NCBI RefSeq assembly: GCF_042945595.1
Contig: NZ_CP168493.1
Location: 2,170,001-2,234,000, forward strand
From: Psychrobacillus sp042945595
Lineage (GTDB): Bacteria; Bacillota; Bacilli; Bacillales_A; Planococcaceae
DNA length: 64,000 nucleotides
Direction of reading: 5' to 3'
Of this stretch, positions 18,109-25,895 are shown piece by piece; positions within the stretch are counted from its first letter, which is position 1, and the number at the start of each line of letters is the position of its first letter. A program made the translations under genes and the position numbers. Below the pieces are notes generated by a model. That model saw only the letters and a list, made by a program, of their open reading frames with translations, did not search any database and had not been told where the DNA came from.

Positions 18109-18205
18109 CGTATCTCCATCTCTTTTGTATCTTATTTTTTCTTCTACTTTATATTTAAGCTTTAGCCCATTTATTATACCCTTTTAACCAAACATAAATC
18201 CTTCT

Positions 18206-18736
18206 CTATTCATTTGTTGCATCTTCAATAATCCAATCCGCAGCACTTATTAGGTCAGGGAAAACGGCATCCGCAAGCGGGTCTCTGTTTCCCAAGAAAA
18301 CTCCTTTTGTACCTGCCTTTTTTCCTGCGATAATATCTGTATCGGTATCTCCAACCATGTAGGACTTTGATAAATCAATATCATATTTTTTACTGAGATC
18401 TGTGATTAATTTGCTGTTTGGCTTGCGACAGTCACAACCCGCTTTTGGCTTATGCGGACAATAAGCCACATCGTGAATAGTCGCCCCTTCTTTCTTTAAT
18501 GCAACAATCATATGGTCATGTATTCTTTGGAGTTGGGCTTCCTTCATAAATCCTAAGCCAACCCCACCTTGATTGGTTACGACAAATATGAAATCAAAGA
18601 AGGTATTCAATTTTTTAATTGCCTCTGGTACTCCTGGTAAAAAATATAGCTCGTGAGGCTTATTCACAAATTTAACGCGATCCGTCAGCACTTCATTTAT
18701 TACTCCGTCACGATCCAAAAATACAGCTTTTTTCAT
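18206..18736 (-). CDS. HAD-IIIA phosphatase, GmhB-like
   Basis: 176 residues. FLDRDGVINE gives the nucleophile Asp8 and acid Asp10; VVTNQGGVG is motif II; CRKPNSKLI carries the motif III Lys; GDTDTDIIAGKKAG is motif IV. CPHKPKAGCDC near 93-103 is the zinc loop typical of histidinol-phosphatase/heptose-bisphosphate phosphatases. Firmicutes members act on heptose or related sugar bisphosphates, but specificity cannot be read here. AAGGGTGTG precedes the ATG. Confidence 0.88.
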   Translation of the reverse strand: MKKAVFLDRDGVINEVLTDRVKFVNKPHELYFLPGVPEAIKKLNTFFDFIFVVTNQGGVGLGFMKEAQLQRIHDHMIVALKKEGATIHDVAYCPHKPKAGCDCRKPNSKLITDLSKKYDIDLSKSYMVGDTDTDIIAGKKAGTKGVFLGNRDPLADAVFPDLISAADWIIEDATNE

Positions 18737-18752
18737 TTAAAGCACACCCTTA

Positions 18753-19512
18753 CTAATTGGTTTTCTCTGTAGGACGCACAGACGTGTTTCTAATTTTTTC
18801 AGGCTCATTCTGTTTAAATGTAATTGACTTTGCTTTATACATTTTCCCGTCCCAAAAGTATTCAATAGTTAAATGACCAAGTAAACCACCATAAACACTA
18901 TCCTCTCGTACTACATAAACATTAACAGCTCCAATTAATGTTCCATTTTTAATCAAATATTCTAACGAATCAATATTGAGATAAGGCTTACGAGGATTAA
19001 TCAAATGATATCTGGAAATGTCGATTGTATATTCCTTTTTGTCTGCCAGAATAGTCACGATGTTAGCATGTTTCTCTAACTTAATATGGTGACTAAAAGT
19101 CAAGTCGATAGGTTCAACCAGAGCCTCTTTATACCTTAGAGAAGTATCCTGAATTTGATTAAGAATATGAATAATCCTTAATAGGCGTTCCAATACCAGC
19201 CCTATCATTATTTAATACGATGATAACATCCTCTAATTTATCACCATTTATATCTTCATAAATTAATGCGGGATCGTACTTGCCATGATACTATTCGGGG
19301 AAATTATAAACTAATCCAACGCGATCACCAATTTGAACAGTAAAATTTTCATAATCTATCCAACTTTTTTTATCGGCCATTAAATAAATTCTTTTATACC
19401 ATATATCGGACGTTACGCTTAATAGCACCACTCGTTCACTTGCATATGCCTTTTCCAAATGTAAGAATAACATCAGTAGTATAAGACAGCTTGCGGAAAT
19501 TTTTCTAATCAT
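18753..19512 (-). pseudogene. decayed secreted protein with a repeat-like beta domain
   Basis: Two open frames are parts of one gene. The first (19512 to 19291) encodes a signal peptide (CLILLMLFLHLEKAYASE) and stops at TAG after NFPE. Reading through gives YHGKYDPALIYEDINGDKLE, a calcium-loop-like DxNGDKxxD stretch, then an apparent extra T near 19172-19176 moves the frame so that GIGTPIKD continues into IHILNQIQDTSLRYKEALVE of the second open frame (ends 18753). One nonsense change and one frameshift thus separate it from an intact secreted protein of about 240 residues. I know no name for the family. Confidence 0.75.
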
Positions 19513-19869
19513 TTTAGCAATCCTTTTGTCCTTAAGGTTCCCAGTATGTTCTATAAAATACTGCTTAATATATATTTATCTACATAAGCTCTTTCAAACT
19601 TTTAACAACATAATGGACAGTTAATCTATGTAATTAGATAAGTTGTCCTCTAAATACAACAGAATATATTCCGTAGAGAGTTGGTGATAATTCCAGTCAT
19701 TCTTCTCTATTTTTTAGTCCATTCGAGTACTTTTTACTTCTATGACAGTAGCTACCAATACCTTCTAATTATTCAGTATTTAACTCTATCATTTGAATAT
19801 CAGACAACAAAAGCATTCCCTTTTTCTTTTACTTTCCTATGTAGCACAAAACTCCAGAACAACACTGTA
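19513..19869 (-). other. gap with a possible acetyltransferase remnant
   Basis: No intact gene. On minus, around 19680-19790, a frame reads LEGIGSYCHRSKKYSNGLKN followed by REE, a TGA, then LELSP. This resembles the C-terminal end of some GNAT proteins with a Trp codon changed to TGA. The match is from memory, is short, and may be chance. The rest of the gap shows nothing I can name. Confidence 0.3.
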
Positions 19870-20067
19870 TCATTTCTGATTTAACTTTTCTATGTTGTTG
19901 TTTATTTTAATTAGTAGGTTAATGATGATCGTCAATAAAATAATGAAAATAATTGCAATTAAAATACCTGCTCCTTCATAGCCGACAAACGCAATTATTC
20001 CTCCAAAAACTAGAAATCCAATAAAGCCGAATGCAATTGCAGTAATTAAATTTAAAATAAATTTCAA
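19870..20067 (-). CDS. small two-helix membrane protein
   Basis: About 65 residues starting at TTG 20067 (MKFILNLITAIAFGF...). AGGGGTGAT lies 4 bases before this codon, whereas the longer TTG frame begins inside the preceding gene and has no site of its own. Two hydrophobic segments (about 3-30 and 33-55) are joined by GYEGAG; the tail is polar (KINNNIEKLNQK). The start overlaps the end of the Nudix gene by a few bases, suggesting coupling. Function unknown. Confidence 0.65.
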   Translation of the reverse strand: MKFILNLITAIAFGFIGFLVFGGIIAFVGYEGAGILIAIIFIILLTIIINLLIKINNNIEKLNQK

Positions 20068-20071
20068 GTAA

Positions 20072-20509
20072 TCACCCCTTTTTTTCAACTTCTCTTAAAA
20101 TATATGGAACTGTATTTCTGTCCATTATCAAACCTTCAAATCCACTTGAAATATGTATATATTTTTCTGCTTGTTTTAGATCCATCCAAGTTACTTCCTC
20201 AATTTCTTCGGGAAAAGATATTTCTATTTTTCCACCAATTATTTTTCCGACAAAAGTAAATAAGATAGCGTGGTGTCCCCTTTCTTCAAAAAACGCTTCC
20301 CCAACAGAGAAAACACCATCCACATGTACATCTAGTCCCGTTTCCTCTTTCACTTCACGTATGGCACCTTCTATAAGCGTTTCTCCCTTTTCCACTGCCC
20401 CTCCTGGAGGCGTATAGTAAGAGGACCCTGTACCTTTGTTTTTTACCATTAATACATTCTGTTCAAGTTCATCAAACAGAAGTACATATGCTACATCTAC
20501 TCTTTTCAT
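20072..20509 (-). CDS. Nudix hydrolase
   Basis: 145 residues. The Nudix box at about 37-59 is complete: GGAVEKGETLIEGAIREVKE followed by ETGL, with the REVKEE metal-binding glutamates. It opens with a beta strand (DVAYVLLFDELEQNVLMVKN), as MutT-like enzymes do. The nucleotide substrate is unknown. AAAGGGGGG lies upstream of the ATG. The small membrane protein gene is coupled downstream. Confidence 0.9.
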   Translation of the reverse strand: MKRVDVAYVLLFDELEQNVLMVKNKGTGSSYYTPPGGAVEKGETLIEGAIREVKEETGLDVHVDGVFSVGEAFFEERGHHAILFTFVGKIIGGKIEISFPEEIEEVTWMDLKQAEKYIHISSGFEGLIMDRNTVPYILREVEKKG

Positions 20510-20534
20510 TTATTCTTACCCCCCTTTGATACAA

Positions 20535-20560
20535 TAAAAAAAGAGCCGACTAAACAGCTC
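20535..20560 (-). terminator. terminator after the DJ-1 remnant
   Basis: On minus: GAGCTGTTTAGTCGGCTC stem-loop followed by seven T. It retains its form although the gene upstream of it is broken. Confidence 0.7.
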
Positions 20561-20579
20561 AAGATTTTCTATAGAACCT

Positions 20580-20862
20580 TTAATCACTTTGTCCCCTACA
20601 AAATCTTAATACCGATTCTGCCTGATCTTTGTCTTTTAACAAACCAACTTGTCTACAAGTTTCTACAGTGAACTCTGGAAATGCAATTCCTTTTGCTGTT
20701 ATAAAACCTGTTTCCACATCTATTAAGTCGGGTATGCCATCACTATATGATAGGAGAAGAAGATCATATTTCTGCTTTTCCTAATTTCCTCAGAAAAAAT
20801 AAAGTATGCGCTATTTCAAAGTCAGCATATTGATCATATGCGAAGAACAGTACCTTAACCAT
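20580..20862 (-). pseudogene. DJ-1/PfpI-family remnant with internal deletion
   Basis: A good GGGAGTGG site and ATG open a frame MVKVLFFAYDQYADFEIAHT that is typical of DJ-1/PfpI-like proteins, but after about 33 codons it meets TGA. A shift then joins KYDLLLLSYSDGIPDLID and ETGFITAKGIAFPEFTVETC, ending at TAA 20580. At about 94 codons it is half the family length and lacks the nucleophile-elbow Cys region, so an internal deletion with frameshift is the simplest reading. Confidence 0.7.
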
Positions 20863-20954
20863 ATTCCACTCCCTTAAATTTACATACTAACAACTTCGAC
20901 ACTCTTTCCAAAATACCTGCTTACTTAATTGGTTTTCTCTATATATTTCCAAAT

Positions 20955-20979
20955 GAAAAAGGAGCCACCTAAGTAGCTC
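20955..20979 (-). terminator. terminator after the SRPBCC gene
   Basis: On minus: GAGCTACTTAGGTGGCTC stem-loop, then CTTTTTC. Its sequence is close to the hairpin at 20543-20560, differing mainly in the loop. Confidence 0.65.
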
Positions 20980-21018
20980 GTCAAATAGATGTGTTTAAAC
21001 AAAGCATGAAAATATTCC

Positions 21019-21459
21019 TCAATGAATTAATGAAGCCCTTAAATTATTAATTCCATATTCCATATAAGCCTTTAAACAAGTTAATACGTACACCCATCCT
21101 TCTTTTTGACCGATCATCTTGTTTATTATTTCAGGATCATTTTCTGTTAAACCGTATTCAGTGACTTCAATCAGGGTACTCCCATTACTCAATTCATTTA
21201 ATATCATTGAGACAATTGTTTCTTGGCCATCTCCTCCCCACGAGAAAACAATTCTATTATTTTCAATGACTTCCAATACACTAATTTCTACTTCTGCATT
21301 ATATTCATCATATCTCCAAGTAATTTTCTTCCCTTGTTCTATTCTTGCAGTTCCAGATGAAAACCAATAATTAGCCATCTTATCAGAGTTTACAATGGCT
21401 TCAAATACATCATTAGCGGGTTTAAGAATGTTAAATTTCGTCGTTATTTGAGTATTTAT
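21019..21459 (-). CDS. SRPBCC (AHSA1-like) protein with its start codon changed to ATA
   Basis: The open ATG form (from 21378) has 119 residues and lacks the first beta strand and helix of the fold. Upstream, in frame and without a stop, are 27 more codons reading INTQITTKFNILKPANDVFE and AIVNSDK, just the expected N-terminus, where the first codon is ATA (21457-21459) instead of ATG. AAAGAGAG lies about 11 bases before it. SRPBCC proteins bind small hydrophobic ligands; the specific role is unknown. The gene may be silenced, or be poorly translated from ATA or from the internal ATG. Confidence 0.7.
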   Translation of the reverse strand: MNTQITTKFNILKPANDVFEAIVNSDKMANYWFSSGTARIEQGKKITWRYDEYNAEVEISVLEVIENNRIVFSWGGDGQETIVSMILNELSNGSTLIEVTEYGLTENDPEIINKMIGQKEGWVYVLTCLKAYMEYGINNLRASLIH

Positions 21460-21501
21460 AGAAAAACAACTCTCTTTCGATATATTTAGGAATTGTACGG
21501 T

Positions 21502-21687
21502 TTAATTATAAGCATCAATGCATAATACTACAGAAAACACAATCGATAACACCAAAAAGAATGTAAGAACGGCACCAAGCAATTTTTGATTGTGATAATT
21601 TTTATTGTCCTTCACCTTTGCTAATAACCTAACAAAATTCAGAAACCATAAAACTGCAAGGATAGGTCCTATAAATAGTAAATACAA
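21502..21687 (-). CDS. small membrane protein, two helices
   Basis: About 61 residues from TTG 21687 (MYLLFIGPILAVLWFLNF). AAAGGAG lies 9 bases before this TTG, while the TTG three codons upstream abuts the site. Two membrane segments are separated by a basic loop (AKVKDNKNYHNQKLL). I see no family. It is followed by the SRPBCC gene on the same strand and preceded by the phosphotransferase gene 42 bp upstream. Confidence 0.6.
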   Translation of the reverse strand: MYLLFIGPILAVLWFLNFVRLLAKVKDNKNYHNQKLLGAVLTFFLVLSIVFSVVLCIDAYN

Positions 21688-21728
21688 CGAGAGCAACTCC
21701 TTTCTAATTTCAACTATTCTTTGTTCAA

Positions 21729-22607
21729 CTACCGTACGTTCTTGAGAATAGATTTTAAAATAACATAGTTTTCATTAAAAAATTGCTGATGCTTTTTTAT
21801 TCCACGTTTTTTACACCAACCTAATGAATTAAATGCATCGGTAAAACGATAAAATGGTAGTACCACTTCTAAATCTATTAGTGGACGTATTGTTTTGTAA
21901 CCCATTTGATAAGCTTCTAGTGTCCTTGGATTTTTCATAAAAATATCACGATTAATTTTTGTAAAATCCATTTCCGTAGAACCAAAGCGGGCACTTTCAA
22001 AATCAATGATACCTGATACTTGATTATTTTGGATAATAATATTTGCCAGACGAAAATCCATATGTATAAAGCTCGGTCCATCTGGTTGAGGAAGAGATTT
22101 GCGTTGCTCTTCAAATAGTTCTATTGATTGTTTAAATAAATCCTCTGGTATCACATCTTTTACATCTTCTGCAAAACCATAAAAATGTGTTTCAAGAAAT
22201 GTTGACCATTGATCATGTACATTTGAAATTCCCTGATACGTAGTGTTTTCTTGTGGTGTGACGTTATGTAATTTTGCATGGTTAACGCCAATATCAAAAG
22301 CTAGTTTTTCATCCACTTTTTCAGGCGTAGGTTCTCCTTTAATTGCCGATAGCAGAAGTGCACCAGGTATTTCATCGTTCCCTTCCCAATATTCTAATAC
22401 CCTAGGTACTGGCAGCGCATCACTTAATATTTCTATTGCTTCATATTCACGGTCTAATTTCACTTTAGAATAGGGAATTTTAAGATATACTATTTGCTGA
22501 TTAACTTTCTTTATTTTATAAACGGTTGAGCTAAATGAATCTGGAACATCTTCAATGGAAAGTACATGCAGTTTTAATTTTTCTATAATTTGTTTTAATT
22601 GTTGCAT
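21729..22607 (-). CDS. aminoglycoside phosphotransferase (APH)-family kinase
   Basis: 292 residues of the APH/choline-kinase fold. SFIHMDFRLANIIIQ carries the catalytic Asp and the metal-binding Asn; GIIDFESARFG is the DFE (DFG-like) motif. The N-lobe (VYKIKKVNQQIVYLKIPYSK) has the nucleotide-binding Lys. Such genes in Bacillaceae are often named for aminoglycosides, but the substrate cannot be inferred. AGGGGTGAG lies before the ATG. Confidence 0.87.
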   Translation of the reverse strand: MQQLKQIIEKLKLHVLSIEDVPDSFSSTVYKIKKVNQQIVYLKIPYSKVKLDREYEAIEILSDALPVPRVLEYWEGNDEIPGALLLSAIKGEPTPEKVDEKLAFDIGVNHAKLHNVTPQENTTYQGISNVHDQWSTFLETHFYGFAEDVKDVIPEDLFKQSIELFEEQRKSLPQPDGPSFIHMDFRLANIIIQNNQVSGIIDFESARFGSTEMDFTKINRDIFMKNPRTLEAYQMGYKTIRPLIDLEVVLPFYRFTDAFNSLGWCKKRGIKKHQQFFNENYVILKSILKNVR

Positions 22608-22675
22608 TTAATCTCACCCCTATCTTCTTTGTACGAATTTCCTGACACTTCGTTACTTAAAGATACCAAATGATA

Positions 22676-23140
22676 CTAACAATTGAATTCCATTCTTAAA
22701 AATTCAAATGTACTACAGTTTGTATCTTACATAAAAGTTTCGATATCTTTAAATCCAATCTTTCTATATACTTTTGTTGCTCTTAGATTAAAAGTTGCCA
22801 CCGATAAAACTATTTTTTCAGGTTGGTATTCTTATAGAATAAAATCCAATCCTGCCTTTAGAAATTCTACACCTTTCCTTTTTCCAGTTAAATCAGGGCT
22901 CATTCCTAAGCCAATATCAAAATTCTTACCTGATACTTTGTTTACAATAAAGAAACCAATCAAGTTATTATCATTGGTTACAGCAAATGTCGAGTTTCCC
23001 CGAGTTTCAGTGGTTAAAAATTCCTCTAAATCTTCTTTATCCGCTTACATATCATAAAATGAATATTCACCATTATAATGCCAATTAAATGCAATATTTT
23101 CTACTTGTTCTTGAGTCATAATCCTAAATTGATAAGTCAT
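22676..23140 (-). pseudogene. GNAT acetyltransferase with three in-frame TAA codons
   Basis: From ATG 23140 (site GAGAGGGAAT) one uninterrupted frame of about 154 codons runs to TAG 22676. It reads as a GNAT enzyme: MTYQFRIMTQEQVENIAFNW, LIGFFIVNKVSG, FDIGLGMSPDLTGKRKGVEF (motif A) and NLRATKVYRKIGFKDI. TAA interrupts it after HYNGEYSFYDM, after GLDFIL and after IETFM. No frameshift is needed. All three differences are to the same stop codon, so point mutation (or error in the sequence) is the likely cause. Confidence 0.8.
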
Positions 23141-23151
23141 TTTATTCCCTC

Positions 23152-23445
23152 TCAGTTCCAGTTGCAATTTTTCCAGTTCAACTGTACAAAAAGACCCTCT
23201 CGAAGATTTGGTTGTACACTAATAGTCCATCTAATACTTGCACATTTAAAATTTTGCTTATTGCTATCCATTCAGTGTCGTACAAATGATTCAAAATCCT
23301 TTCCTAATGTCAACTTCTGTTGAATCGTACACTTCAAGGTTAAATGTGATCTCCCACCAAACATCCTTACTTCCGTTTAAGAATTCTCCATAGTGCCCCC
23401 CAATTCCTTCATAAATAGATTCATTAAATACGAACTTCTTTTGTC
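23152..23445 (-). pseudogene. remnant of an unrecognised gene
   Basis: On minus one frame reads YEGIGGHYGEFLNGSKDVWW, EITFNLEVYDSTEVD and then loses the frame; another continues TLGKDFESFVRH, a TGA where a Trp is likely, then MDSNKQNFKCASIRWTISVQ and ends NWKNCNWN at TGA 23152. The two frames together look like a coding sequence of about 95 residues carrying one frameshift and one nonsense change. I do not know the family. It overlaps the stop of the FtsW-like gene and is followed by the GNAT pseudogene. Confidence 0.45.
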
Positions 23446-24719
23446 ATAAAACCACTCGTAACTAAGTCTTTACGTCGATACACACTTAGTACAATCCCAA
23501 TTAAAAAAGAATTAAGTAAAATAGGCATCAATCCATAGCTAATAAATGGCAATGACAATGACATCATCGGGAGAAGCCCTAATGTCATGGCAATATTGGT
23601 AACTAGCTGAACTGCATAAAGAGCAACTGAACCTATAAGCAAAAGCTTGCCATATGAATGATGTATTTTACGAGTAATTACAACAATTCTTGCGATAAAT
23701 AAAGAAAGGATTAACACAAGTACGATCGCAAAAAGCCAACCAAAGTAGGAAGTGAGGCTTACAAACACAAAATTGGTATGACCTTCCGGAATGAATTCAT
23801 TTGCCATAGAATTTCCAAACCAACCCGCTTGAGCCAATTTCTCTTTCAAGAGCAAGATCATATAGCCTTCACTATCCGGATATTGTTCAGGTTTTAAAAA
23901 TACTACTAGCCTATGTTTCTGGTATTGCTCAACAGATTGCCAAAGAATGATGCTAGAAATTAAAAATGAACTAATCGTAATTCCTATCGTCTTCAGAATT
24001 GTTTTTCTGCTAAATTGACTCCAACAAAACATAACAAAAACCATGACAATATAAATGTAAGTAACAGAAATGCTTGGCATACCAATGAGCATATAACAAG
24101 AAAGAAAAAATAAAATTCCTAAATGCCATAGCTTCAACCGTTTGTCATTAAAAAAAGATGCCCACGCAAGAAAAAAGAATGGTAAAGCCATTAAGATTTC
24201 AACTGTTAAAGGTCCAACCTCTATACTAGGAACTCCATGTAAATATTGTGATGGGAAAAACTTTAATGCCATTAGAATAAGCATCCCTAATACGAAAAAT
24301 AGCCAGCCTAGTTTTTCTAATTTCCGATAATTTATCAACATCATCCCTATAGACAAGAACCCTCCAAGCAGGACAAATACGATCTTATGCCTTGAAAAAT
24401 ATTCAATATTACTAAAACCATTTTCAAGAGACAATAAAGGTAAAAATCCTAAACCCAATGTGATAAGTAATAATATTACAGTCAACCAATCTACTTTCTG
24501 TCGATGAAGCTTGTTAAGCTTTTGACCAAGTGTTACTGGACTCCCCATTTGCTCCACTGCTTTTTCTTCTGCATCTACTTCCTTTAAACCTTTTTCTATC
24601 CAGTCTTTTTTTACTTCTTTTATATGATGATTGAGTTCAGCTGAAACAATTTCCTTTGCTTCTTTTGAATGGATTTGATTTTGAACTTCTTTTAAATAAG
24701 ATTGACTACTATTTTTCAC
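23424..24719 (-). CDS. FtsW/RodA/SpoVE-family protein with a cytoplasmic permease-prefix head
   Basis: 431 residues from a GTG start (AGGAGTG upstream). Residues 1-75 are a charged cytoplasmic head (YLKEVQNQIHSKEAKEIVSA, then VEQMGSPVTLGQKL) like the 'permease prefix' found before some ABC permeases. About ten membrane segments follow. The C-terminal FtsW hallmarks remain: FIPEGHTNFVFV, where SEDS proteins have the HTDFIF region, and GLLPMMSLSLPFISYG. SEDS proteins polymerise peptidoglycan from lipid II. Last gene of a unit with an ECF sigma factor and a PadR-like protein, so likely a stress-induced envelope function. Confidence 0.85.
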   Translation of the reverse strand: MKNSSQSYLKEVQNQIHSKEAKEIVSAELNHHIKEVKKDWIEKGLKEVDAEEKAVEQMGSPVTLGQKLNKLHRQKVDWLTVILLLITLGLGFLPLLSLENGFSNIEYFSRHKIVFVLLGGFLSIGMMLINYRKLEKLGWLFFVLGMLILMALKFFPSQYLHGVPSIEVGPLTVEILMALPFFFLAWASFFNDKRLKLWHLGILFFLSCYMLIGMPSISVTYIYIVMVFVMFCWSQFSRKTILKTIGITISSFLISSIILWQSVEQYQKHRLVVFLKPEQYPDSEGYMILLLKEKLAQAGWFGNSMANEFIPEGHTNFVFVSLTSYFGWLFAIVLVLILSLFIARIVVITRKIHHSYGKLLLIGSVALYAVQLVTNIAMTLGLLPMMSLSLPFISYGLMPILLNSFLIGIVLSVYRRKDLVTSGFMTKEVRI

Positions 24720-24726
24720 TTGGATT

Positions 24727-25131
24727 TCACTCCTCTACTAATTTTTTGAAAGAAAAGGTTTTGGTTGGAGATTGCTTTTCTGATTTTCGTAGTAGTTTTG
24801 CTCCTTTATTGTTTAGTTGATAATATTTAATGTTTGAGTCGGTCCAGCTTGAATGTAAGTAACCATCCCTTTCCAACTTATGCAAGAATGTGTAGACGAT
24901 CCCTTCATTTTCTTCAAATTTAAAGATGCCTCTCCCTCTCAAAAACTTCACCAATTCATAGCCTGTTTTTTCTTGAACAAGCAGCTGCATAACTGCTAAA
25001 AAGATCGAGTTTTCATTTTCTTCTTCAAACATTTTTTCTCGAATCGACTTACGATGTAGTTCGGTAAAATTTAGTTCAGAGAACGCCGTTTTATCCATAT
25101 TTTTTTTCAAGTTTTTTAAACGCTCATCCAT
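24727..25131 (-). CDS. PadR-like winged-helix protein
   Basis: 134 residues. Residues 40-115 fit the PadR DNA-binding domain (FLAVMQLLVQEKTGYELVKF ... YTFLHKLERDGYL ... YYQLNNKGAKLL). The 40-residue charged head before it replaces the usual N-terminal helix. Its ATG overlaps the stop of the sigma factor gene by one base and its end is 7 bp from the FtsW-like gene, so the three form one transcription unit. It probably regulates this unit or acts as a partner of the permease-prefix protein; that is inference. Confidence 0.8.
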   Translation of the reverse strand: MDERLKNLKKNMDKTAFSELNFTELHRKSIREKMFEEENENSIFLAVMQLLVQEKTGYELVKFLRGRGIFKFEENEGIVYTFLHKLERDGYLHSSWTDSNIKYYQLNNKGAKLLRKSEKQSPTKTFSFKKLVEE

Positions 25132-25664
25132 TATTGCTCCTCCAATCGATCTTCCAAAAGTTCTTTGGCACGTCTGAGCCTCGTTTTAACTGTGTTCACA
25201 CTAACTTCAGTTACTACTGCTATTTCCTTGATGAGTAATTCCTCGTAGTAAAAGAGATAGATTACTTCACGGTATTTAATAGGTAATGTCATTATCGCAG
25301 AAACTAATTGATCATCAGCTTCTTTTTGAATAATTACTTCTTCGACCATTTCTTTCTTTGTTTTTATGTACGTAGTATCTTTGGCAATGATCACATGCTT
25401 GTTATACCAGCTCTTTAGGAAATCCTTGGAATGATTTATAGCAATTCGCCACAACCATGTTTTTAACTTGGATTTCCCTTTGAATGTATGAAGCGACTTA
25501 TAAAACTTCACAAATATATCCTGCGTCAAGTCCTCCGCAACCTCTTTGTTATTTACGTATGAATAGACAAGTCTCAATATATCCTGACCATAATTGTTCA
25601 TCATCTCATTCATTAGCTCTTCCTGATCTTCTAGTTCAAATGCTTCCTCTAACATTTCTTCCAC
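25131..25664 (-). CDS. ECF-type RNA polymerase sigma factor
   Basis: 177 residues starting at GTG (AGGGAGGGAT upstream). Sigma region 2 reads YSYVNNKEVAEDLTQDIFVK (-10 recognition), and region 4 reads TLPIKYREVIYLFYYEELLI and then VSVNTVKTRLRRAKELL (-35 helix-turn-helix). No anti-sigma gene is recognisable; the next genes are a PadR-like protein and an FtsW-like membrane protein, either of which might control it. An autoregulated envelope-stress response is plausible. The 230 bp upstream carry no site I can name. Confidence 0.92.
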   Translation of the reverse strand: MEEMLEEAFELEDQEELMNEMMNNYGQDILRLVYSYVNNKEVAEDLTQDIFVKFYKSLHTFKGKSKLKTWLWRIAINHSKDFLKSWYNKHVIIAKDTTYIKTKKEMVEEVIIQKEADDQLVSAIMTLPIKYREVIYLFYYEELLIKEIAVVTEVSVNTVKTRLRRAKELLEDRLEEQ

Positions 25665-25895
25665 ATTATCCCTCCTCCCTTTTTATTAGACGACGTGCCC
25701 TACTAGAAGGTTTTATATTTGCATTAGTTTTCTTATAGTATTACCATAATAAAATCCTCTTCTTGTAGTTGTGTAGGACACCATAAATGAATGGTCTCTT
25801 TACACTTCTCTACCCAAAGAGGATAACAATACATATGATGGTTGATTGGACTTTAATGAAAATTAAATATTAAATTATTGATACTGGTTAAAGGG

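Noticed and set aside
19681..19884. 67-codon plus-strand ORF
   Set aside because: Low-complexity hydrophobic translation opposite a possible decayed gene and no site before its start.
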